Below, piece after piece: positions 17,414 to 26,681 of a stretch of 29,963 nucleotides of DNA. The stretch comes from Chara braunii (lineage: Eukaryota; Streptophyta; Charophyceae; Charales; Characeae). The translations under genes were made by a program, and so were the position numbers. Within the stretch, counting starts at the first letter, position 1; each line of letters opens with the position of its first letter. Below the pieces are notes generated by a model that saw only the letters and a program-made list of their open reading frames with translations, made no database searches and was not told the DNA's origin. The stretch covers positions 718,412 through 748,374 of the forward strand of contig BFEA01000592.1 in NCBI GenBank assembly GCA_003427395.1, read 5' to 3'.

Positions 17414-18893
17414 GGAAGGAAGCAGAAGCGTTGACTCCTGCGAGCCATAGGTCAACGACATGGGTAAAGAAGATCTTCAGTGCCGGCATCGAGTCTCAGG
17501 CGTGCAATGAATCTGGTCGTAATGGAGGTCACATTCAGATAAGCATAGCTTTTATAACCGTGGGGTAGGGGGCTCAGTTATCCTGTTTGAAGCTGATCTC
17601 CAAACGAGGCGCAGCAGATGCATTCGCTCCGGCGGATTTGAGTCTTAACGTTGCCATTCTAATCTGGTCAGAGTTGCGCAGTGGAGCACGGAGGGTTCTG
17701 AAATGCCATGGAAACTACTTCACATTTTACAAGCACAATAACTGCGTTCTGGACCAGATGCATTCGCACCGGCGAAACCCGTATTACGTATCGAGGTCGT
17801 TTTGAGGTCCAGATACTACTTTTAGAGCGTCGTAAAGTTGAGCGAGGCCATGGTATAATTGAAATTCCGAGGCTTATAAAAGAATGAGAAATAAATAAAT
17901 AATTGGCTTGTAAAGGTAACCTCTGCTGTCGATGTGTAAATTCCAAGGCTGTATAAAAAAAAAAGGGAAATAAATAAATAATTGGCTTTTCTCTGCCGTC
18001 GATACTGATCTGACGCGTGGACGGGCAATCAGTCCCAATAAAGAAGCTGTGAAGGCATCATAAATTTTTTTTTTTTTTTTTGGCTAATAAGCGCACTTTA
18101 CAAAGTATAGCTTTTCCACTTTTTTGTTGCTGTTGGGGGGGGTGTTAACACACAGTTTAATTAGTGTAATACTGTTTCAGAGGGAGGGAAAAAGACAAAA
18201 GTGTATTTGTCCGGATATCGTCGAAAGTGCAGCAGCGTAGTATATTGGGGATAGCGAGAGGAGGCCGTCTCCAAAGGAGCAGTCTCTCTCTCGAGGGACA
18301 TGATTCTCTATATGGAGAGGAGGATAGAGGAGCCATATCTTGGGGTGGAGGCTTCGTCCGTGAGGTTGTGCGGTCCATTATGCCGACCATTGCTTGTGCA
18401 GTGCATGTAGTCTCTCTCTCAGCTCAGTTGGTGGGTAACTATTCTATTCGAGTGCAAGTTGGTCGACGGATGCTAAATTCGGATTGCAGACAGGAGCAGC
18501 GTTTGATTGTGATATCTGATGGTCTGGTTTAAAATCGAACAAAAGAACAAGTTGATTTAATAAGGGGTGTTGTGCTGTTGAATAGATGGGGGGGTTGACT
18601 GATGAGTTAAGTAACCTGAAGTTGTGGACCAATTTGGAGCTGCCTGGAGTTAAGGAACGTGTAGTGTGGATCCCTGGAGGTGGACGGATATCGGGGGCGG
18701 ACGCGGACCTTATTCGGATACCGACCGATTTGGAGTTGTCCACACCGTCGTTATATACCAATTGGAGTTCCACAGACATTTGCTGTTTTTTTTTTTAATA
18801 ACACAACGAGCGGTACACGTCTTTGCGGTTGGCCGGTGTGAGGGGAATCTGAGAATGTAATTTGTATGAAAGAACCACGCTCTGTATTTCCTA
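17414..18893 (+). other. 3' flank of LEA copy 2, no gene seen
   Basis: This is the homologue of about 297-1952. It has a single 3' UTR unit where copy 1 has two. There is a T run at 18066-18080. No conserved frame is shared between copies beyond the LEA stop. Confidence 0.5.
17863..18005 (+). repeat. Local tandem duplication
   Basis: Units of about 70 bp (17863-17935 and 17939-18005) both run 'aattcc.aggct.tataaaa', then 'gaaataaataaataattggc', then 'ctctgc.gtcgat'. Copy 1 has one unit near 1128-1190. Confidence 0.8.
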
Positions 18894-18998
18894 CCGTCGT
18901 CACCCGAATAGAACGCCCGGTCATTATAGCTGAATCTGGATTGAAAATTCCACCAAATACGGCTATAATGACCGGGCGTTCTATTCGGGTGAAGACGG
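18894..18998 (+). mobile_element. 105-bp TA-inserting MITE (family member 3, best preserved)
   Basis: The 37-bp inverted ends differ at one base. The left runs from CCGTCGTCACCCGAATAGAA to ATTATAGC, and the right mirrors it (..TTCTATTCGGGTGAAGACGG). TA is duplicated at 18892-18893 and 18999-19000. The paralogous site in copy 1 (about 1953-1960) reads 'ttcctagtttt' with one TA, an empty site. The core 'tgaatctggattgaaaattc' matches the other members. The high arm identity suggests a younger insertion than members 1 and 2. Confidence 0.92.
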
Positions 18999-19000
18999 TA

Positions 19001-19445
19001 GTTCTCTGATCTGCTTTTGATTGTGTCCATTCGCCTGCCCACCCGAGCTTTGCCTCCGGACTGTGTTACGTGCACATAGCTGAGTTTCCATTTTTTGTGT
19101 TGTCTTTTTTTTTTGGCTTGAAGTTCTGAAAGGTCTGATATGTTTCGTGTGTAATATATTACACTTTGTGATCTATGATTTCGTATGCTAGCGCAGTTGT
19201 CACGTGCCTGATGGGACACGTGGGAGATGACTCGTGTCTGATGAGACACGGGAAGGGTGACACGTGTCCCACCCCGCTCTTCGGCCCACCTCTGTTTGTT
19301 TTGGCTTTTGCTATCTTCTATCTGTGCACCATCGCTGGGTGGAGAGCTAATACTTGTTGTCCCGTTGTGGTCCCGGATGCTCGTGACACCTGGTCGGGCT
19401 CTTACAACAGAGCCACCTCTGCGGTACCAGATGCGGTACCAGATT
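19001..19445 (+). other. Duplicon spacer with GACACGTG minisatellite, copy 2
   Basis: Positions 19190-19270 hold repeated 'gatgggacacgtgggagatgac'-like units homologous to 2268-2365. No gene is seen in the remainder. Confidence 0.5.
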
Positions 19446-19530
19446 GTGTCCCACCGCCTTCAGCTTGATCCCCTCTGCGGTACCACATCCACGTGGTACC
19501 ACAGGGGATCAAGCTGAAGCGGTGGGACAC
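19446..19530. repeat. Long near-perfect palindrome, copy 2
   Basis: The left arm 'gtgtcccaccgccttcagct' pairs with the right arm 'agctgaagcggtgggacac', then 'tgatcccct' with 'aggggatca', closing on GGTACCA/TGGTACC. The arms are about 38 nt with few mismatches. It is the homologue of 2538-2625. Confidence 0.85.
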
Positions 19531-20515
19531 GTCGCTCCGGTGCCACGTGGCACTGTACACGTGTCCGTTTCTTTCTTTACGTGTAACCAGATTCACGAGG
19601 TTCCTCTCCCGTATCTTGCACCTTGATCTCCGTTGCGGTACCAAATATATGTGTCCTCTTTCTTTTAACTCTCGCCCTAATCAGATCCACGTGGTCCACC
19701 CCTTTCGTACGCCTCCGGAACTTCAATTTCTTTTTTTTTGTGTTTTAGTTTGTCATTACTGGTTGAATTCCACGTGTGCCTCCGCTTTGTCGGTGTTCTT
19801 TTTCTTTTTATCTTTTTAAGGTACTTGTTATTTGCAGAACATTGGTCAAAGGAGGCCGGGAATCCTCCACAAACCAACCCCTTATGGGCGTCGTCGCACT
19901 ATTCGCCATCCGCCGACATTTTGATTGCATGTGGACATCATGTTGTCCAGATGCATTTGAAATCTTGGCGGATGGTCAGCGGGTGCAACAGGGCCCTATC
20001 TCGTAACAAAAGAAATGGGATCTTCACCCTTAGGTTGAGGCGTCAGAAAGACTTGATCACATTTGGGATAGCAGAACAGCCTGTTCCCTGTTCCCTACTC
20101 CGTCCGTTTCGTCCTAATCTGTGGTATCCGCTTGGTACGGGAGCGATGTCAGCGTGGAACGACGTCCACGTGGTACCGGATGCATGCGAATCCACGCGGT
20201 ACTGGATTCACCTGGGACCGGAGGCACGTGACACCACGTGGGCTTGCAGACACGGTACCACACCCACGTGGTAAGGGAGGAACGTGGTCGTGGAACCACA
20301 GCCACGTGGTACCGGAGCAACGTGGCAGAACATCAACGTGGTACCGGAAGCACATGCTACGGCATCCACACGGATCTACGCGGTACTGCAAGTATCTGGT
20401 ACCAGATCCACGTGGTACCCACGGGGGCTAGAGCCACATGGTACTCCACCCACTCGCAATGCTCGACGTGTGTTGTAGTACCTGACCCAGGTTTCCCATA
20501 GCTCCACGTGTCCGT
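19480..20515 (+). repeat. CACGTG/GGTACC-rich array, copy 2
   Basis: Homologous to 2520-3660, with the same CCACGTGGTACC units, densest at 20150-20430. The section at 19740-20100 is less repetitive and differs from copy 1. Long open frames on both strands follow from the repeat. Confidence 0.85.
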
Positions 20516-21531
20516 GTTGTAGTACCAGACCCCGGTTTCCCATCGCTTTCGCGTTGTTCATTGCCTTATGTGACAGTCTACGATCCATCTGCACTCGCCT
20601 ACCAGGAAAAAAATAAAATAAAATAAAAATCCACGTCTATGCTCTCTTCATTCGCCGTCGCTCGTCGTGCGTGTGCTCCGCCCCTCTCATCTCTCTTCCC
20701 ACGAGGTTGGCGTTGACCCCCACCCCACGCCGGCCTCTTTGCACCTCCCTGTAGTCAGACCATCGCTGCGGTCGCCATTCACACGGTGTCACTGTCGATA
20801 TCACAGCTCGATATCCCAGAGATGTTTTCTGTCGTGAAACAAACAGAAAACACAACCTGGCATGTCCATCTCTGCAGCTCCCATGTTGAAACGCTATCTC
20901 CTTAACACCATGGTCGTGGACGTCAGCTTCTCCTGCGCCTTCGTTGTCATTACTTTGGGTCCTCCGGGCCTCCCGATCCCTGCCAGCTCAGCTCCTTCGG
21001 GCTTTGCCCTTTCATCGCAATCACAGCCGCGACTGTTTTTCGTTTTCGTCTTCCATTCTCATGTGTACGTCTCGAGGGTTGTGTAATTATTGTTGACATC
21101 AGCCTCAATTGCGTATGTTGAATGCGGACGAGGAGAACACACCCATACGGCTGCCTTCTTTCTTTTTCTTTCTTTTTGTTTCTTTTTCTTTCTTTTTTGT
21201 GTCTTATAACAATTGGACAATCTCTCGATAATCTCTCGATTTATGCCTGTCATCGTCACACAGGGCCCATGTAGCTAACCTCTGTCTATATTATAGTGTA
21301 CACAACCAGACCAGCACGCTCTGGATTAGCTTTCTTTTTTTTTTTTTCTTTTTTTTTTTTTTTTGTGTTTTCTGTTTCAGTTCATGGGAGTGCTGCCTGT
21401 TCCGTCACAGCGATCTGTCTCTCTCACGTCCGATCTTGTCTGGACCTCATCCGGTGCTTTGCCGTCTCTCTCCGTTGTTATGCCACGTGTCTTGTGGCGT
21501 AAACGATTCGTTCACCTGCGTATTGCACCTA
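20516..21531 (+). other. Non-coding duplicon sequence, no gene seen
   Basis: This is the homologue of about 3661-4597. T-rich tracts lie at 21153-21200 and 21331-21364. A conserved block at 20884-20950 loses the reading frame relative to copy 1. Confidence 0.45.
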
Positions 21532-21590
21532 CCGTCTTTATCCGTATAGAACGCCCGGGCATTACACCGGTATCTAGACTGAAAGTTGCA
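21532..21590 (+). mobile_element. Left half of a MITE (family member 2, copy 2)
   Basis: It begins CCGTCTTTATCCGTATAGAA with TA at 21530-21531 and matches 4598-4656. It stops in the core at 'gttgca', so the right TIR is missing. The sequence beyond is unrelated to copy 1. Confidence 0.85.
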
Positions 21591-21884
21591 TCGAGCTCAA
21601 CCATATTCTGCACATCTCGACAACCACGTCTATATTCGGGCGCTGGGGATTTTTTTTTTTTTTTTTTTTTTTTTGGGAACTGGGGAATTTTTAACTCTGG
21701 TAGTGAGACAACGGCCCCTGGTCTCGACTGAGCTGAACACTCAAGAAAAAGAAAAATGGGAGACATTGTAAAAGCCTCCCGTGACGAAACCTTATTCTTC
21801 ATTTTCCCCGAAACGGGATAAAAAGTACCGCACGTCCCAAACACACACACACGCACACACACACACACGCACACCCTCTTCCCC
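21591..21884 (+). other. Unique segment between the duplicon end and the adapter
   Basis: It has a T run at 21650-21674, an unrecognised middle and a (CA)n-like tract at 21840-21873. It is bounded on the left by the abrupt end of homology and on the right by a library adapter, so its placement is uncertain. Confidence 0.5.
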
Positions 21885-21922
21885 CTGTCTCTTATACACA
21901 TCTAGATGTGTATACGAGACAG
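21885..21922. other. Nextera mate-pair junction adapter (assembly artefact)
   Basis: CTGTCTCTTATACACATCT is followed at once by its reverse complement AGATGTGTATA.GAGACAG with one substitution (c at 21915). The 19-bp mosaic end of hyperactive Tn5, joined head to head, is exactly the circularisation junction of Nextera mate-pair libraries. It is not genomic. The bases on either side may come from loci several kb apart. Confidence 0.95.
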
Positions 21923-21941
21923 CACACACTCACACCCCCTC

Positions 21942-21944
21942 TCC

Positions 21945-22027
<83 letters not shown>
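21942..22027 (+). repeat. C run and (CT)n microsatellite
   Basis: About 13 C followed by about 36 CT units, next to the adapter. A likely collapse or misjoin point. Confidence 0.9.
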
Positions 22028-22031
<4 letters not shown>

Positions 22032-23012
22032 GCACGCGTGCGCAGAGAGAGACAGAGACAGAGGGAGTGCATGCGCTTCCTCACGCGGATGCGTGCTCAT
22101 GCATGCGTTTTTTTTTTTGAAATCGATCAATCAATCCATCAAGCTGCAATCGGACTCGACTTATTCACACTTCTCATGCACGTGAACAGCAGCACACAAC
22201 TGGCGACTTGCGCCCACACAGTACACAGAGATATGTCTTCCAGGTAAGTTCGCTTCCATTGGCTATGGCGACTGTGCGCCTCAAACACTCACTGTTCACA
22301 CTCTGGATCACCCTGGATGTCCCACANGCGATACTCAGTACACACACACAGTACCCACACTCTTCCCCTAAGCTACAGCTATGGCGGCTATGGCCGCCAC
22401 TACCCTACTGCTNTGGCTACGATATGTCACTCTCGCCCACTTTGTCTTCGGGCCTTCTGCAGACCTCCTCGCNNAAGCTGCTGAGGCAGCGCTTCCGCAT
22501 GGCTTCCGCAGGAATGAATGAATGGCTGGGCGCAGCCTCTTGATTTATACTTCTGTGCTGCGTTGGTCTGCCCTGTACCCCTGGCCCATCGTGCACACAG
22601 TCCCNGANGNTACTTGCTGGACTGGACNGGACTGGGTGGACTGGGACTGCTGACTGTACTAGGTGGACTANCACCACTTGACCACTTGCCTCTGCTGAAC
22701 GCAGGCTCNCTCCGAAAGGCCACTTCTAGAAACCTCTGACTTGGTCTTTCGGTACTGTAGCAGCTACGACTTTGCCCTTTCAGGTAAGTAGTAGCTACAA
22801 CCTTGACCCTTCAGGGAGTCTACAGCTACGACCTCTAAACTGTCTAGACTCCTACCCTACAGGTCTACAGTTCGAATTCCTTCTACCCTGTGATCTACGA
22901 AGAACTACCTACCATTGGTGGTCCTACAGGTAGCAGGTTCAAATCTACGGGTTGACGCCGGTACTGTACACAGGTAAGACGGGGAACTAGGGACCGAGCC
23001 CTGGGATCTGCA
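22028..23012 (+). other. Low-quality segment with N bases and degenerate repeats
   Basis: Ambiguous bases cluster at 22327, 22413, 22473-22474, 22605, 22608, 22610, 22628, 22671 and 22709. A period of about 10 bp ('ggactggactgggt') is visible at 22617-22670, and 'agctacgac'-type units repeat at 22757-22835. Splice-donor-like CAGGTAAGT occurs at 22241 and 22783. No gene or LTR could be defined, although the 3' LTR of the adjacent retroelement should lie here if the assembly is right. Confidence 0.4.
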
Positions 23013-23213
23013 TCAGCTACTGCGAACTGGTGAATACCGTTTCACTCCCGCCGGCCTAAATTCGAGGTCCTCCGAGAAAATTTCAGTCCAGGCAGGACCT
23101 TTACCTCTCTGTTGTCTCTCGTAGGCCCGGACTATATCGGGAGCTGTCTCTAGAAGTTCAGATCTCGTAAACCAGCGGTCATCTTCCGGTTTTTGATAGC
23201 TAATATCTTCCAT
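23013..23213 (-). pseudogene. C-terminal extension of the gypsy polyprotein
   Basis: A 66-aa open frame that overlaps the end of the integrase frame by 14 bp in a different phase (SYQKPEDDRWFTRSELLE.., ending VRSS). It probably continues the integrase C-terminus after a frameshift. It lacks the aromatic cage and spacing of a chromodomain, so it is not called one. Confidence 0.5.
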
Positions 23214-24300
23214 CCAAATCCGGTGGGATCATTGATTTACGGGATGGAAACTGAACACTTGTCTGACAAGGTAATAACTTCGATGCATGGAAAACTGGGT
23301 AAGTGTGGAGGTGTGCTGGGAGTTCTGTGGTATAGGACAGTCCATCTTCGCCGCCCTTGACTTCTAGAACGGGCCACGGTCCTCTATATGTGGGCAGTAA
23401 CTTTTGCGAGATGTTCTCCTCAGGTGCAAACTCCTGAGAACTGACCCAGACTAAGTCGCCTACTTGAAACTGTGAGGGGCGAGGATGTTTGTGCGCTTGC
23501 TCTATCATCCTATGCTGGGCCTTCCTGAGGTTCTCTACAACAGTAGCTAGTTCTTTCTCGTGCTGTACAGCAAACTCCCTGGTCCCGGGCGGTAATCTGT
23601 GAATTTGATCCCGGTTGAGTCCCTCAAACGGTCTGCGCGGCCTAAAGGACTTGTGCAGTTCGTTGGGAGTGCAGCAGGTGGATAAATGCACGCTGTTATT
23701 ATACGCACTAGCTACTTTAGGCAACATCTCATCCCAGTTAATCTGATGTGGCCTAATGTACATGCGCAGAACTTGCTGTAGGATCTTATTCATTTGAACT
23801 GTCTGACCGTTAGTCTCTGGATGGTGGCCGGACGACATCAACAACTTAGATCCATATACTCCCATGAGTTCTTGCCAGTTCTGGCTAGTAAAGCGACTAT
23901 CTCTATCGCTAACTATAGATAGTGAGATTCCATTCTCACTCACCCAACAGTCAAAAAATCTATATATGACGAAATCAGTACGTGCCTCTGAAGGCAAAGG
24001 AACAAAAACTGCGTACTTACTAAAACGGTCAACTATGACTATGACTTGGCTCTTACCATGCCTACTATTGACTTGAGTGTCTATGAAGTCGATGGACACT
24101 GAGTCTCCCGGCTGATCCCGAATGGGCAAGGGTCTGAGAAGACTTAGCGGGGCGCGCGTAGAACTCTTGTTACGCTGGCAGACTTTGCAACTGGGAACAT
24201 ACTCTACGCAGTCATTCTTCATTCCTGGCCAGGTATATGTGCACATCAGATTGGCTAAAGTCTTTTGCCAACCAAAATGACCCTGTGTCGTGGCATTCTC
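23200..24300 (-). pseudogene. Gypsy integrase, frameshifted and lacking the catalytic Glu
   Basis: The open part (24246-23200) starts in the N-terminal zinc-binding domain (CKVCQRNK holds its Cys pair). The matching His residues lie upstream of a frameshift near 24285. The catalytic core shows the first Asp in SIDFID and the second in SDRDSRFTS. The third acidic residue should sit in the GQT-x-x-MN motif, but here it reads GQTVQMN, so Val replaces the catalytic Glu. The C-terminal DNA-binding fold follows (FQVGDLVWVS, LLPTYRGPWPVLE). The enzyme would normally join element cDNA to host DNA; this copy could not. Confidence 0.9.
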
Positions 24301-24943
24301 CCAAAATCAAACTACGAATCTCTTCACTACTGGGAATGCACAGGCGGTCAAATACATTAGTCTTCTCGAAGAGCAACCCTTCAGTAGTGCGGTAGTTCGG
24401 CTCAGTCTATGGGACCTCCTTGACCCTCTTAAGGAGGTCACTATAGATAGGGTCTTGCGCATAGGCTTCTCTAATCTTCTGCTGCAGGTCCTTCCCTATA
24501 TCTAAGTAATGCACTATTGCCCCAAAGTAAACAGCTCTCCTGCTCAGAGCATCCGCAACTACATTATACTTTCCTTTAACTGGTTTGAGCTCAAAGTTGT
24601 ACTGATCTATCTTTGCGGCCCACCTAGTAAGCTTAGGTGTCATCTTGGCCTGCGTCTTTAACCATCTTAATGTATCATGATTGGAATAGACTTTGAAGTG
24701 TCTCCCAAGCAAGTAGTGCTTCCAATGTTCTAAGGCTTGCCTGAGAGCGTAGAGTTCCCTCTTATAGGTAATTCCCGCGACCTTCTCTGAAGGCATCCTG
24801 ACAGACATGAACTCTACGGGTCTATAACCATTGCCATCGTCTTGCTGCAACACCGCGCCTATGCCGTACTGGCTAGCATCCGTAGTNACGACAAAAGGCA
24901 AGGACGGATCGGCTACCTTAAGGACTGGGTACTCTATCAATGC
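24300..24943 (-). pseudogene. Gypsy RNase H region with stops
   Basis: It is in frame with RT but separated from it by a TAG (24944-24946). TTDASQYGIG carries the first catalytic Asp and ELYALRQALEHWK the Glu. The third site reads YSNHDTLRWL, with Asn where the family has Asp, so activity is doubtful. ADALSRR supplies the last Asp. The frame ends at a TAG (24407-24409), and homologous sequence continues in frame beyond it to about 24290. The tether to the integrase zinc finger is lost in the frameshift near 24285. One codon contains an N (24887). Confidence 0.88.
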
Positions 24944-25774
24944 CTACTTCAATTTCTTCATGGCAGACGTGCAGTCGTTATACCACTTCCAGGTGGTCTC
25001 CTTCCGGAGTAATCTGCGAAAGGGTGCAACGGTAGTGGAGAAGTTCCTCACGAACTTCCTATAGTAGTTGGCTAGGCCTAGAAACGACCGCAACTCTGTT
25101 ACCGTACGTGGCGTAGGCCAATCTCTAATCGCTGCAATCTTACTATCTTTCGGCCAATCGCCGTGTCCGTCTAAGACGTGGCCTAAATACAAAATTTGGG
25201 TTTTTGCCCAATCGCACTTCTTTGCATTGATCTTGAAATTAGCTTCCCTCAGCTTCTCCAAGACCTGCCTGAGATGACCCTGATGCTCGTTGAGGGTCTT
25301 GCTAAACACTAGGATGTCATCTAAGTAAACTACGACGAATCTGTCTAACCATGGCCTAAACAAATCATTCATACACCGCTGGAAAGTTGTTGGCGCATTG
25401 GTTAGTCCAAAGGGTATCACTATGAACTCATAATGCCCGTACCTAGTCCGGAAGGCTGTCTTATACTGATCATCAGGGTGTACCTCTATCTGATGATATC
25501 CGGACTTCAAGTCTATCTTGGACAAATAATTAGCCCCCTGCACTCGATCTAAGAGATCGTCTATCCTAGGCAGTGGCTCAGCATTCTTCACTGTAATAGC
25601 ATTCAGACCCCTATAGTCTATACACATTCTTAGCTCTCGCTCTTTGTTAGGAACAATGTTAGGAACAAAGAGAACAGGCGCTCCAAAAGGAGACGAACTG
25701 GGCCTAATCCAACCCTTCTCGAGGAGCTCGTCTAATTGCTTGCGAAGCTCCTCTAACTCATGCGGGAACATCCT
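24944..25774 (-). pseudogene. Gypsy reverse transcriptase
   Basis: A 275-aa open stretch with the RT motifs in order: [23 protein letters not shown] (first catalytic Asp), [12 protein letters not shown] and the active-site box [18 protein letters not shown] and the thumb and connection ([15 protein letters not shown]) follow. All three catalytic Asp are present, so this part looks intact. It is bounded upstream by a TAA (25775-25777) in the same frame as the protease end, and downstream by a TAG. The enzyme would copy element RNA into cDNA. Confidence 0.93.
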
Positions 25775-26607
25775 TTACACAGCACCCTTAGGAGTTCTAC
25801 TGCCAGGCTCTATCTCGATACGGTGCTGGATGGGCCGCGGCACTGTGCCTGTCGGCGGCTCAATCAAATCCTTAAACTCTTCCAGCAGCTTGGCAATTGC
25901 AGGGTCCATCGGCCTTTCTTCCGTAGGCTTAGTCACTGGCCTAACATAGGCAACAAAGACCTGTTCCTCCAATTTCTCCTTCTTCACTAGTCTGGCGAAC
26001 GCAGGGGCACTAAGGCAGCAATGCGCCAAGGAATTCTCTACTCCTGACATATGGAACAGGCGGGCAGTCTTAGCCTCGCCTGAAGAACTAGGGAGCCTAC
26101 ACTCGTGCTCCTTCAGATGGAGCGTGGCCCCGGCTGCCTCTCCCCAATCCATTCCGAGGACAATATCAAATGGGAGGCTGACTTCTATGAGGAGAGTCAG
26201 GGAGTGGAGAACCTTCTCCACTTTCCCATCCTTCTCTAGGCGAAAATACGCCTGGACTCCCTCAACGTAATCCTCTACAACCATGGTACGATTGTCTGCG
26301 AGGATACTAATTATAGGGTCTGCTAGCTTTCGGACCTTAAGTCCCGCTTTAGCTTGTGCAGCGATTTCTTACTTATATAGTTGCGGGTGGCCCCTGAGTC
26401 TACTAGGGCCCCTACTCTACCTCTAAAAATCTGTGTATCTACTAATATAAGTTGCCCTTTGTTCTCCTTTCTCATCTTGGCCCAGGCGGGCATCCTCTCC
26501 TTCAACTCTTCGGCCACGCCTGTGAGGGAGGTGTCTAGAGAGACTCTAACACAAGCAGTCTGTGGACAACCATTTAGACACCGGCCTGCAACCTCTGCCA
26601 TAGGCAC
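25775..26607 (-). pseudogene. Gypsy aspartic protease region, frameshifted
   Basis: The first piece (26607-26323) carries the catalytic LVDSGATRNYIS motif. A one-base loss near 26330 shifts the frame, and the protease continues in 26284-25775 with DIVLGMDWGEAAG, the conserved second half (ILGMDW type). The frame then runs toward RT but hits TAA at 25775-25777. Between Gag and the first piece there is a phase change and further stops, so a natural gag-pol frameshift cannot be told from decay. Confidence 0.88.
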
Positions 26608-26681
26608 ATGTGGTGTGGGAGTCTCCTGCCGGCTAGTGCTATGTTTCCCTCATGGCCTAGTGGTAGGGGCAGTTGCTACCC

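Larger units (their letters stand above)
17118..21590 (+). repeat. Segmental duplication (duplicon), copy 2
   Basis: This is the partner of 1-4656. The true 5' limit may lie further upstream, since copy 1 is cut by the window edge. The 3' limit is sharp at 21590, after 'ctgaaagttgca' inside a MITE. Confidence 0.9.

Noticed and set aside
21512-22120. Small proteins starting MCIRDR, MCIRDS or MYTRQ
   Set aside because: They are translations of the Nextera adapter joined to microsatellite sequence.
22900-22960. tRNA-like T arm ('caggttcaaatc')
   Set aside because: A B-box-like word is present, but no A box or stems were found at the right distance.
23013-23213. Chromodomain at the gypsy integrase end
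   Set aside because: The stretch lacks the aromatic cage and WKGY-like core expected of a chromodomain.
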